Origin: Muraenolepis orangiensis
Lineage: Eukaryota; Chordata; Actinopteri; Gadiformes; Muraenolepididae
Direction: 5' to 3'
Length of the DNA stretch: 64,000 bases
Assembly (NCBI GenBank): GCA_027704905.1
Contig: CM051001.1
Coordinates: 30,700,636 to 30,764,635, forward strand
Below the pieces are notes generated by a model, which saw nothing but the letters and a program-made list of their open reading frames with translations, was not told the origin of the DNA and did no database searches. A program made the position numbers and the translations under genes. Position 1 is the first letter of the stretch. Every line of letters starts with the position of its first letter. This document shows positions 46,604 to 57,926 of the stretch, one piece after another.

Positions 46604-48954
46604 ATGGAACAAAGAGGACGACGGACATGGAGGGAGCGATGTCTGTGGGTTTCCTGTTTTTTTGCTGTGGTTGCCTTTAGAAGCGTTTCTTTTGCTCAGA
46701 TTCGATATTCCATCGCCGAGGAGGTTAAAGAAGGGACTGTTGTTGGACACATTGCTAAGGATTTAGGACTCGACAAGAGCACATTGAGAAACAGAGGCTA
46801 CCGTATTGTCCACGGCTCGACGGAGCCCCTCTTCCAGGTGAATCAAGACGATGGCGTTTTGTATGTGAACCGAAACATTGACAGGGAGGAGGTATGCGAG
46901 AGAAGCAAAGCCTGTGTAATAGAATTAAAAACCGTGTTGGAGAACCCGCTAGAGGTCCATTATGTAGCGGTGGAAATACTGGATGTGAACGACCACGCTC
47001 CGAGCTTTCCTGAAAATGAACAATTGGAGATTTCTGAATCTGCGTTACCAGGAGCCCGATTTCAGTTGCAAGCTGCGCGTGACCCAGACAGTGGTCTATT
47101 ATCTGTTCAGCAGTATAAAATAAGTCAGAATGAACACTTTCGTCTGGAGGTAAAAGATCGTGGTGAAAATCGCAAAACTCCTATTATAGTCCTCCAAAAG
47201 CCACTGGATAGAGAATCAGCTACACAACATAATCTACTTCTGACGCGATCGATGGAGGTAAACCTCCAAAGTCTGGTGAAATGAAAATAACTATACATGT
47301 ATCTGATGTCAACGATAACCACCCAGTCTTCACTAAGGACTCATACTCCTTACGATTACAGGAAAATACTGCTATAGGCACTACTATTATACAAGTTAAT
47401 GCAACAGATCCTGATGAAGGTGCTAATGGTGAGGTTGTGTATTCATTTAGTAATGATGTGGATGGAGAGGTGCGGACATATTTTGAATTGAATGCATAAA
47501 CTGGAGAATTAACAGTGTCAGGAATGTTAGATTTTGAAGAACGTAACCGATATGAGATTGACATCCAGGCATCAGACAAAGGGCAGCTTCATTGACAACT
47601 GACAAAACGTGTCATTATTGATATAATTGACGTCAACGACAATGCACCCGAGATAGAAGTGACGTCATTTTCCAAATTCCTTCCAGAAGATTCTAAGTCA
47701 GGGACAACAGTGGCTGTAATTACAGTAAAGGACGCTGACTCCGGTATCAACGGAAAGGTGATCTGTTTTATAAAACAAGATGTTCCGTTTACACTCACTC
47801 CATCTGTACAGAATAACATGTACTCTGTAGTAACCAAAACACCTTTAGATCGAGAAAAGGAATCTGAATATGACGTTACAATTATCGCCAAAGACGCAGG
47901 TGAGCCATCGTTGTCCTCTGAAAAGACGATACGGATCGATATATCAGATGTGAACGACAACAGCCCACAGTTTCTCCTGAGTCCCTATACTTTCTATCTT
48001 ACTGAGAATAATTCTCCTGGAGACTCGATATTCAAAGTGCAGGCGACTGATCAAGACGAAGGGAATAATGCGCTCATTTCCTACCATATTTTTAGGGGCG
48101 GAGAAAATATGTTATCTTCATTTTTAAACATTAACTCTGACAATGGAGATGTCGTGGCTTTGAAAAGTTTTGACTTTGAAAAATTGAAAACGTTTAAATT
48201 CCAAGTTGTGGCAACAGACTCTGGAACTCCGTCTTTAAGCAGTAACGTTTCGGTCAACGTGTTTCTTCTGGATCAGAACGACAACCCTCCGCTTATCTTA
48301 CATCCGGTCAGCTCTAACGGTTCTGCTGAAGGAGTAGAGGAGGTTCCTCGAAATGTTCCTGCAGGCCACCTGGTGACTAAAGTGAGAGCCTACGACGCTG
48401 ATCTAGGATACAACGGCTGGCTGTTGTTCTCACTACAGGAAGTTAGTGACCACAGTCTCTTTGGTTTGGACCGCTATACTGGACGGATAAGAACACTGCG
48501 CTCATTCACAGAGACAGACGAGGCTCAACATAAACTGGTCATACTGGTCAAAGACAATGGGAACGTGTCCCTCTCAGCAACAGCTACTGTGGTTGTCAAG
48601 CTGGTGGAGCCCAAAGAGGCCATTTCAGCTTCTGATGTGAAAAGTGCAGCGACGGACATCGGGGATAGTGGCGTGACGTTTTATTTAATGATAACTCTGG
48701 CTTCAGTTTCAACTCTTTTTCTCATTAGTATTATTGTGCTGATTGCAATGCAGTGCTCTAAAACCACGGACGTATCCTCCAAGTATTTACCAGAACCAAA
48801 CTATGACGGAACTCTGTGTCACAGCATCCAGTACCGATCTGGAGAGAAACGCTACATGTTAGTTGGACCCAGGATGAGTATAGGATCTACTATAGTCCCG
48901 GGAAGCAATGGGAATACTCTAGTGGTTCCTGACAGGAGGAGCACATCTGCAGAG
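46604..48954 (+). pseudogene. Protocadherin alpha variable exon v15, frameshifts and a stop
   Basis: Start MEQRGRRTWRERCLW; EC1 intact. After FPEN the A-run is three bases shorter than the family form, an in-frame loss of one residue. In EC2 one base is missing near 47244 (after LLLT), which breaks the frame. In EC3 a TAA stop stands at 47497-47499 where relatives have TTA or AAG. One G is missing near 47580 and one base is gained near 47608 (a compensating pair). From about 47612 on the frame is open to GTAAGC at 48955. The counted changes bring the length exactly to 785 codons. The nonsense codon is a substitution, which an indel-type assembly error would not explain. This supports a true pseudogene. 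Confidence 0.82.
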
Positions 48955-49807
48955 GTAAGCAATGACAACTACGCATATTTTACTGAGTATGGTTCCCCAC
49001 ATGTTTTTAGTTGACGAACACTTATATGATCATCCATAATTGTCCATTGCATTTCAACTAATTCCAAGTGGTGTGCTACTTTACTAACTATATACACTTC
49101 GGGCTCGTGGAAACTCATGATACAGATGTCAACTTAATATATAAATGGCCTCATACGAATATCACAGCATGTAATGCAATAAGTCACCTATTGATGGAGA
49201 AAAACTACAATCAACAGTATTTGCACTTACTTCGAAGGATGAACTGAAACCCTTTCATGAAACTATATAAATATAATATATGTGTGACATGACTCAAACA
49301 ACTCAAATAAAAATACTTTTCTTTTGACCAGGTGTTATTTGCACACAAGTGTATTCCTCTACATCCGTTCTCGAAGCTTTTACAATCTAAATGAGTCATT
49401 TAGCAGAAGTGCATTTTCTCAGTCATTTTGTATTAGTTGTTTGCGTGACAATTTGTGAGGAGTCGCGCGGCTGCCTCTCGAGTTGCCGCTTGAGTTTAAA
49501 GGTAGTCGGTGGAAAACCAGAAGTCCGACTGACTGCGTCACAGCTGGTTGGTCGCGCCTGACACGAAGGATGCTGATGCTGAAACAATAAGTGTCCTGCA
49601 ATTTTAGGTATGCATCGTTGGATGAAGCTTACGCTTTCGCGTGGGCGTGAAGGGAGGTTGGTGCGGCATTCACACGCGTCACCCACGTAGCGATGCAGTG
49701 CTTTCTGGGACTTGTAGTGCCGCGGATCGGGAAGTCAGAGATGCGCGTTAAAATGTATTCAAAACTTGAATTAGCTGATGGCCTGTTTGTGTTGACGCAG
49801 GAGGTGG

Positions 49808-49828
49808 AGTGCTGTCCGTGGTGCTGAA
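49808..49828 (-). promoter_or_regulatory. RE1/NRSE-like silencer site upstream of v16
   Basis: Full 18-base RE1 core on the - strand; 19 of 21 overall by my count. Confidence 0.75.
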
Positions 49829-50057
49829 ATAGACTACACGTTTGATTATGTCATTTCATTGCTCATTCAAGTATCGAATTATTAAGAGTGCAGGGCTTTC
49901 GTACGTCAAACATGTTCTCAATGTATGATTGTATATATTATAAAGGTATTATATTACGAACAGAAAATAAACGTATAGTTGTAGTTGTTTTAACAACATT
50001 GTTTCATTATACTTCGCTTCCTTTGGAGAAGGCAATATCCTGCAGTAACATTTACCA

Positions 50058-50077
50058 TCACGTGGTGTCAGTAAGTA
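50058..50077 (+). promoter_or_regulatory. CSE promoter element of v16
   Basis: TCACGTGGTGTCAGTAAGTA; about 245 bp before the ATG. Confidence 0.7.
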
Positions 50078-50321
50078 GACGGATACCGGTTCTGAAGCGT
50101 GTTCCCCACAGCTGATAAGCCCATCCCTTGTTCAGTTCGAGATGTTGGAGTGCGCTAAACCATTGTGCGCTCACAGCGTTTAGGGAATAACGAGGCTCCG
50201 TGCAGCATCTACATATGTGTTGGATAAAACTCTTATTTCAAAGAACGATGATGGAAAATGGACATTCTGAATGTGAAATTCATGTTTTAGGATCTCACCG
50301 TTTCCGTTACATTTTATCGCA

Positions 50322-52674
50322 ATGGAACAAAGAGGACGACGGACATGGAGGGAGCGATGTCTGTGGGTTTCCTGTTTTTTTGCGTTGGTTGCCTTTAGAA
50401 GCGTTTCTTTTGCTCAGATTCGATATTCCATCGCCGAGGAGGTTAAAGAAGGGACTGTTGTTGGACACATTGCTAAGGATTTAGGACTCGACAAGAGCAC
50501 ATTGAGAAACAGAGGCTACCGTATTGTCCACGGCTCGACGGAGCCCCTCTTCCAGGTGAATCAAGACGATGGCGTTTTGTATGTGAACCGAAACATCGAC
50601 AGGGAGGAGGTATGCGAGAGAAGCAAAGCCTGTGTAATAGAACTAAAAACCGTGTTGGAGAATCCGCTAGAAGTCCATAATGTAGCGGTGGAAATACTGG
50701 ATGTGAACGACCACGCTCCGAGATTTCCAGAAAAGGAAAACATGTTAGAGATCTCTGAATCTGCGTTGCCAGGAGCCCGATTTCAACTACATGCCGCGGA
50801 TGATGCCGATAGTGGTCTATTATCTGTTCAGCAGTATAAACTGAATGCTAATGAACATTTTCGTTTGGAAGTTAAAGATCGTGGTGGAGATAGAAAGACT
50901 CCAATTTTAGTTATACAAAATCCACTGGATAGAGAATCCGTTAAAACCTACAATTTACTATTAACTGCTATTGATGGAGGTAAACCTCCAAAGTCTGGCG
51001 AAATGAAAATAACTATAAATGTATCTGATATAAATGATAACCACCCAGTTTTCACTAAGGACTCATACTCAGTACAACTACAGGAAAATACTGCTATAGG
51101 CACTACTGTTATACAAGTTAATGCAACAGATCCTGATGAAGGTGCTAATGGTGAGGTAGTGTATTCATTTAGTAATGATGTGCATGGAAAAGTGAGGGAA
51201 TATTTTGATTTAAATTCATAAATGGAGAACTAACGGTGTCAGGAATGTTAGATTTTGAAGAACGTAGCGTATATGAGATTGACATCCGGCATCAGACAAA
51301 GGGGCAGCTGCACTGACAACAGACAAAAGTGTCATTATTCATATAATTGATGTCAACGACAATGCCCCCGAGATAGAAGTGATGTCATATTCCAAATCCC
51401 TTCCAGAAGATTCTAAGTCAGGGACAACAGTGGCTGTAATTACAGTAAAGGACGCTGACTCCGGTATCAACGGAAAGGTGATATGTTTTATTAAACAAGA
51501 TGTTCCGTTTACACTGACTCCATCTGTACAGAATAACATGTACTCTGTAGTAACCAAAACACCTTTAGATCGAGAAAAGGAATCTGAATATGACGTTACA
51601 ATTATCGCCAAAGACGCAGGTGAGCCATCGTTGTCCTCTGAAAAGACGATCCGGATCGATATATCAGATGTGAACGACAACAGCCCACAGTTTCTCCTGA
51701 GTCCCTATACTTTCTATCTTACTGAGAATAATTCTCCTGGAGACTCGATATTCAAAGTGCAGGCGACTGATCAAGACGAAGGGAATAATGCGCTCATTTC
51801 CTACCAGATTTTTAGGGGCGGAGAAAATATGTTATCGTCATTTTTAAACATTAACTCGGACAATGGAGATGTGGTGGCTTTGAAAAAGTTTGACTTTGAA
51901 AACTTGAAAACGTTTAAATTCCATGTTGTGGCAACAGACTCTGGAACTCCGTCTTTAAGCAGTAACGTTTCGGTTAACGTGTTTCTTCTGGATCAGAACG
52001 ACAACCCTCCGCTTATCTTACATCCGGTCAGCTCTAACGGTTCTGCTGAAGGAGTAGAGGAGGTTCCTCGAAATGTTCCTGCAGGCCACCTGGTGACTAA
52101 AGTGAGAGCCTACGACGCTGATCTAGGATACAACGGCTGGCTGTTGTTCTCACTACAGGAAGTTAGTGACCACAGTCTCTTTGGTTTGGACCGCTATACT
52201 GGACGGATAAGAACACTGCGCTCATTCACAGAGGCAGACGAGGCTCAACATAAACTGGTCATACTGGTCAAAGACAATGGGAACGTGTCCCTCTCAGCAA
52301 CAGCTACTGTGGTTGTCAAGCTGGTGGAGCCCAAAGAGGCCATTTCAGCGTCTGATGTGAAAAGTGCAGCGACGGACATCGGGGATAGTGGCGTGACGTT
52401 TTATTTAATGATAACTCTGGCTTCAGTTTCAACTCTTTTTCTTATTAGTATTATTGTGCTGATTGCAATGCAGTGCTCTAAAACCACGGACGTATCCTCA
52501 AAGTATTTACCAGAACCAAACTATGACGGAACTCTGTGTCACAGCATCCAGTACCGATCTGGAGAGAAACGCTACATGTTAGTTGGACCCAGGATGAGTA
52601 TAGGATCTACTATAGTCCCGGGAAGCAATGGGAATACTCTAGTGGTTCCTGACAGGAGGAGCACATCTGCAGAG
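50322..52674 (+). pseudogene. Protocadherin alpha variable exon v16, two frameshifts in EC3
   Basis: Start MEQRGRRTWRERCLW. Signal peptide, EC1, EC2 and most of EC3 are intact. EC2 has the LHAADDADSG version, grouping with v12 and v17. One T is missing near 51219, creating TAA 51219-51221 where v18/v19 read TCATTAAATGG. One base is missing near 51286 (ATCCGG for ATCCAGG). Between 51379 and the donor GTAAGA at 52675 the frame is open. Two added bases give 785 codons. Both losses are simple, and the adjacent spacer is full of the same kind of loss, so assembly error is a serious alternative. Glu-Ala-Asp allele in EC6. Confidence 0.82.
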
Positions 52675-53530
52675 GTAAGAGATAATAACTACGCACATTT
52701 GATTGAGTATGGTTGTCCCAAATGTTTTGGTTGAAGAACACTTATATGATTATCCATAATTGGCCATTGCATTTAAACTAATTCCAAGTGGTGTCCTACT
52801 TTACTAATTATACAATATGTATATATGCCCTCAAAACGAATACCATATAAATTGAAACAGTAACATATTTGATGAAAAACCGCTTGCTATTAACAATAAA
52901 TGATTCACTAACTTTGAAGGGATGAACTCAAACCCTTTCATGAAAGTAGATCAATATAATATACTGTAAGTGTGACATGAATTAAACCACTTCAAGAAAT
53001 CTACTTTTATTTTGACCAGGTGTTATGTTTATACAATTAAATTCCCTCTTCATCCGTCTGGAAGCTTTTACAAACTAAATTAGCCATTTAGCATATGTGC
53101 ATTCCCTCAGTAATTTTGTATTAGTTGTTTGCGGGTCAATGTGTGAGGAATCGCGCGGCTGCATCTCGAGTTGCCGCTTGAGTTTAAAGGTTGTCGGTGG
53201 AAAACCAGAAGTCCTATTGATTGCGTCACAGCAGGTTGGTCGCACCTGATACAAAGTCAATGCTGGTGCTGAAACTGTTAGTGCTTCTGATATTCTAAGT
53301 ATGCATGACATTTGACACAGCTTACGCTTTCGCGTTAGGGTGAAGGGGAGGGTGGTGCGGCACTTCATTACGCGTCACACACGTACCGACAGGTTTGCAG
53401 TGCTTTCTGGGACTTGTAGTGCAGCGGATCGCGGAAATCAGAGCTGCAGATGAAAATAAATTGAAAACTCGCATTCGGCTTGGGGCCTGGTTTTTGTCGC
53501 CGCGGGTCTTGTGTTTGACGGAGAAGATGG

Positions 53531-53551
53531 AATGCTGTCCGTGGTGCTGAA
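53531..53551 (-). promoter_or_regulatory. RE1/NRSE-like silencer site upstream of v17
   Basis: Full 18-base RE1 core on the - strand; about 510 bp before the ATG. Confidence 0.75.
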
Positions 53552-53797
53552 ATAGACAACACGTTTGATTATGTCATTTCAATGCTCTTGCAAGTATCGA
53601 ATGATTAAAGAGTCAATGGCTTTTTCACGTCAAACATGTTCTCAATGTATGATAGTACATATTATAAAGGTATTATAATTATTGTAATTATATTACAAAC
53701 AGGAAATAAACGTATAGTTGTAGTTGTTTAAACATTATTGTTTCATTATAATTCGCTACCCTTTGGAGAAGGCAATATCCTGCAGTAACATTTACCA

Positions 53798-53817
53798 TCA
53801 CGTGGTGTCAGTAAGTA
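53798..53817 (+). promoter_or_regulatory. CSE promoter element of v17
   Basis: TCACGTGGTGTCAGTAAGTA; about 244 bp before the ATG. Confidence 0.7.
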
Positions 53818-54060
53818 GACGGATACCGGTTCTGAAGCGTGTTCCCCACAGCTGATAAGCCCATCCCTTGTTCAGTTCGAGATGTTGGAGTGCGCTAAAC
53901 CATTGTGCGGTCACAGCGTTTAGGGAATAACGAGGCTCGGTGCAGCATCTACATATGTGTTGGATAAAACTCTTATTTTAAAGAACGATGATGGAAAAGG
54001 ACATTCTGATTGTGAAATTCATGTTTTAGGATCTTACCGTTTCCGTTACATTTTCTCGCA

Positions 54061-56415
54061 ATGGAACAAAGAGGACGACGGACATGGAGGGAGCGATGTC
54101 TGTGGGTTTCCTGTTTTTTTGCTGTGGTTGCCTTTAGAAGCGTTTCTTTTGCTCAGATTCGATATTCCATCGCCGAGGAGGTTAAAGAAGGGACTGTTGT
54201 TGGACACATTGCTAAGGATTTAGGACTCGACAAGAGCACATTGAGAAACAGAGGCTACCGTATTGTCCACGGCTCGACGGAGCCCCTCTTCCAGGTGAAT
54301 CAAGACGATGGCGTTTTGTATGTGAACCGAAACATTGACAGGGAGGTGGTATGCGAGAGAAGCAAAGCCTGTGTAATTGAATTGAAAACTGCTTTGGAGA
54401 ACCCGCTAGAGGTCCATTATGTAGCTGTGGAAATACTGGATGTGAACGACCACGCTCCGATCTTTCCTGAAAAGGATAAACAAATTGAGATCTCTGAATC
54501 TGCGTTGCCAGGAGCCCGATTTCAACTACATGCCGCGCATGATGCTGATAGTGGCCTATTATCTGTTCAGCAGTATAAACTGAATCCTAATGAACACTTT
54601 CGTTTAGAAGTAAAAGATCGTGGCGAAGATAGGAAGACACCTATTTTAATTATCCAAAAGCCACTGGATAGAGAAACAGTTAAGACCCACAATGTACTAT
54701 TAACTGCGATTGATGGAGGCAAACCTCCAAAATCTGGTGAAATGAAAATAACCATAAATGTATCTGATATAAACGATAACCCACCCGTTTTCACTACGGA
54801 CTCATACTCTGTACATCTGCAGGAAAATACTGCGATAGGCACTACTATTATACAAGTTAATGCAACAGATCCTGATGAAGGTGCGAATGGTGAGGTTTTA
54901 TATTCATTTAGTAATGATGTGCATGGAAAAGTAAGGGAATATTTTAATTTAAATGGATTAACTGGGGAAATAACAGTATCAGGAATCTTAGATTGTGAAG
55001 AACGTAACAGATATGAGATTGACATCCAGGCATCAGACAAAGGGGCAGCTGCACTGACAACTGACAAAAGTGTCATTATTAATATAATTGATGTCAACGA
55101 CAATGCACCCGAGATAGAAGTGACGTCTTTTTCCAAAGTCCTTCCAGAAGATTCTAAGTCAGGGACAACAGTGGCTGTAATTACAGTTAAGGACGCTGAC
55201 TCCGGTATCAACGGAAAGGTGATCTGTTTCATAAAACAAGATGTTCCGTTTACACTCACTCCATCTGTACAGAATAACATGTACGCTGTAGTAACCAAAA
55301 CACCTTTAGATCGAGAAAAGGAATCTGAATATGACGTTACAATTATCGCTAAAGACGCAGGTGAGCCATCGTTGTCCTCTGAAAAGACGATCCGGATCGA
55401 TATATCAGATGTGAACGACAACAGCCCACAGTTTCTCCTGAGTCCCTATACTTTCTATCTTACTGAGAATAATTCTCCTGGAGACTCGATATTCAAAGTG
55501 CAGGCGACTGATCAAGACGAAGGGAATAATGCGCTCATTTCTTACCATATTTTAAGGGGCGGAGAAAATATGTTATCTTCATTTTTAAACATAAACTCGG
55601 ACAATGGAGATGTAGCAGCTTTAAAAAGTTTTGACTTTGAAAAATTGAAAACGTTTAAATTCCAAGTTGTGGCAACAGACTCTGGAACTCCGTCTTTAAG
55701 CAGTAACGTTTCGGTTAACGTGTTTCTTCTGGATCAGAACGACAACCCTCCGCTTATCTTACATCCGGTCAGCTCTAACGGTTCTGCTGAAGGAGTAGAG
55801 GAGGTTCCTCGAAATGTTCCTGCAGGCCACCTGGTGACTAAAGTGAGAGCCTACGACGCTGATCTAGGATACAACGGCTGGCTGTTGTTCTCACTACAGG
55901 AAGTTAGTGACCACAGTCTCTTTGGTTTGGACCGCTATACTGGACGGATAAGAACACTGCGCTCATTCACAGAGACAGACGAGGCTCAACATAAACTGGT
56001 CATACTGGTCAAAGACAATGGGAACGTGTCCCTCTCAGCAACAGCTACTGTGGTTGTCAAGCTGGTGGAGCCCAAAGAGGCCATTTCAGCTTCTGATGTG
56101 AAAAGTGCAGCGACGGACATCGGGGATAGTGGCGTGACCTTTTATTTAATGATAACTCTGGCTTCAGTTTCAACTCTTTTTCTCATCAGTATTATTGTGC
56201 TGATTGCAATGCAGTGCTCTAAAACCACGGACGTATCCTCCAAGTATTTACCAGAACCAAACTATGACGGAACTCTGTGTCACAGCATCCAGTACCGATC
56301 TGGAGAGAAACGCTACATGTTAGTTGGACCCAGGATGAGTATAGGATCTACTATAGTCCCGGGAAGCAATGGGAATACTCTAGTGGTTCCTGACAGGAGG
56401 AGCACATCTGCAGAG
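54061..56415 (+). CDS. pcdha: Protocadherin alpha variable exon v17, intact
   Basis: Intact, 785 codons. Signal peptide residues 1-31 (ends VSFA), mature protein from QIRYS. EC1 is nearly the family sequence but with DREVVCERS (Val for Glu before the disulfide loop) and ELKTALENP. EC2 carries LHAAHDADSG and KLNPNEHF; EC3 carries VSDINDNPPVFTTDSYSVHL. EC3 also has ILDCEERN, where all others have DFEERN or similar, adding a lone Cys. EC4-EC5 are nearly invariant against v14-v19. Glu-Thr-Asp allele in EC6. Donor GTAAGA at 56416. It is the only intact member of the duplicated v14-v17 block. Confidence 0.95.
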
Positions 56416-56533
56416 GTAAGAAATGACAACTAAGCTGATTTTATTGAGTTAGGTTCTCCCTACTGTTTTGTTTGAATAACACTAAAATGATCATCCATAA
56501 TTGTCCATTGCATTTAAACTACTTCCGAGTGGT

Positions 56534-56890
56534 GTGCTACTTTACTCACTATATACATTTTTGGGATTGTGGAGACTCCTAGATAAGTGATGTCAAACTT
56601 AATAATTATATAGATATAGCATGCCCTCATAATGAATACCATACGAAGTAATGCAATAAATCAACTATATGATATATGAAAAAACTAACAATTCAACAAT
56701 ATAATCACAAGTTGTTTTCTACTTTACTCACTATATACATTTTCGGGATCGTGAAAAATCCTAGATAAGAGATATCAAACATATACATACATATATAAAT
56801 GCCATCATAACGAATAACACAGGAAGTCACGCAATAAGTCACCTATTGATTGAGAAAAAAATAACAAATCAACGATATAATCTCTAACTT
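56534..56890 (+). repeat. Diverged tandem duplication, period about 182 bp
   Basis: Both halves begin with CTACTTTACTCACTATATAC (56537 and 56719) and keep landmarks such as CCTAGATAAG and GCAATAA in order. Explains why this spacer is longer than its relatives. Confidence 0.7.
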
Positions 56891-57412
56891 TGAAGGGATG
56901 ATGTGAAACCCTTTCATAAAACGATATACATATGTGTGACATGACTCAAACAACTTAAATAAAACTACTTTTCTTTTGATGTGCACACAATTGAATATCC
57001 TCTTCATCCGTTTGAAATATTTTACAAACTAAATGACCCATTTAGCATAAGTGCATTTCCTCAGTCATTGTGTATTAGTCTTTTGCGTGGCAATTTGTGA
57101 GGAATCGCGCGGCTGCGTCTCGAGTTGCCGCTTGAGTTTTAAAGGTTGTCGGTGGAAAACCAGAAGTCCGACTGACTGCGTCACAGCAGGTTGGTCGCAC
57201 CTGATACGTTAGTGCTTCTGATATTAAAATGATGCATCACATTTGACACAGCGTACAGTTTCGCGTGGGTGTGAAGGTAAGGGTGGCGCGGCAATTCAGC
57301 ACGAGTCACCCACGTAGCGATGCAGTGCTTTCTGGGACTTGTAGTGCCGCGGATCGAGGAAGTCAGAGATGGTTTGTGTCGCCGCGGGCCTTTAGTTTGA
57401 CGCAGAAGATGG

Positions 57413-57433
57413 AATGCTGTCCGTGGTGCTGAA
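57413..57433 (-). promoter_or_regulatory. RE1/NRSE-like silencer site upstream of v18
   Basis: Full 18-base RE1 core on the - strand; about 494 bp before the ATG. Confidence 0.75.
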
Positions 57434-57664
57434 ATAGACTACACGTTTGATTTTGTAATTTAATTGCTCATTCAAGTATCGAATTATTAAAGAGTGAAGG
57501 GCTTTTGCACGTCAAATATGTTTTCAATATATGATAGTATATATTATAAAGGTATTATATTACCAACAGAAAATAAACGTATAGTTGTAGTTCTTTAAAC
57601 ATTATTGTTTCATTATAATTCGCTTCACTTTGGAGAAGGCATTATCCTGCAGTAACATTTACCA

Positions 57665-57684
57665 TCACGTGGTGTCAGTAAGTA
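57665..57684 (+). promoter_or_regulatory. CSE promoter element of v18
   Basis: TCACGTGGTGTCAGTAAGTA; about 243 bp before the ATG. Confidence 0.7.
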
Positions 57685-57926
57685 GACGGATACCGGTTCT
57701 GAAGCGTGTTCCCCACAGCTGATAAGCCCATCCCTTGTTCAGTTCGAGATGTTGGAGTGCGCTAAACCATTGTGCGGTCACAGCGTTTAGGGAACAACGA
57801 GGCTCCGTGCAGCATCTACATATGTGTTGGATAATACTCTTCTTTTAAAGAACGAATATGGAAAAAGACATTCTAATGTGAAATTCATGTTTTAGGATCT
57901 TACCGTTTCCGTTACATTTTCTCGCA

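Larger units (their letters stand above)
48955..50321 (+). other. Spacer v15-v16, rich in single-base losses
   Basis: Donor GTAAGC at 48955. Copy of the v13-v14 spacer but with more than a dozen single-base deletions, nearly all in short homopolymers. RE1-like 49808-49828, CSE 50058-50077. Confidence 0.8.
52675..54060 (+). other. Spacer v16-v17
   Basis: Donor GTAAGA at 52675. Practically identical to the v14-v15 spacer. RE1-like 53531-53551, CSE 53798-53817. Confidence 0.78.
56416..57926 (+). other. Spacer v17-v18 with an internal 182-bp tandem duplication
   Basis: Donor GTAAGA at 56416. A stretch near 56534-56715 is repeated, diverged, at about 56716-56890. RE1-like 57413-57433, CSE 57665-57684. 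Confidence 0.75.
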
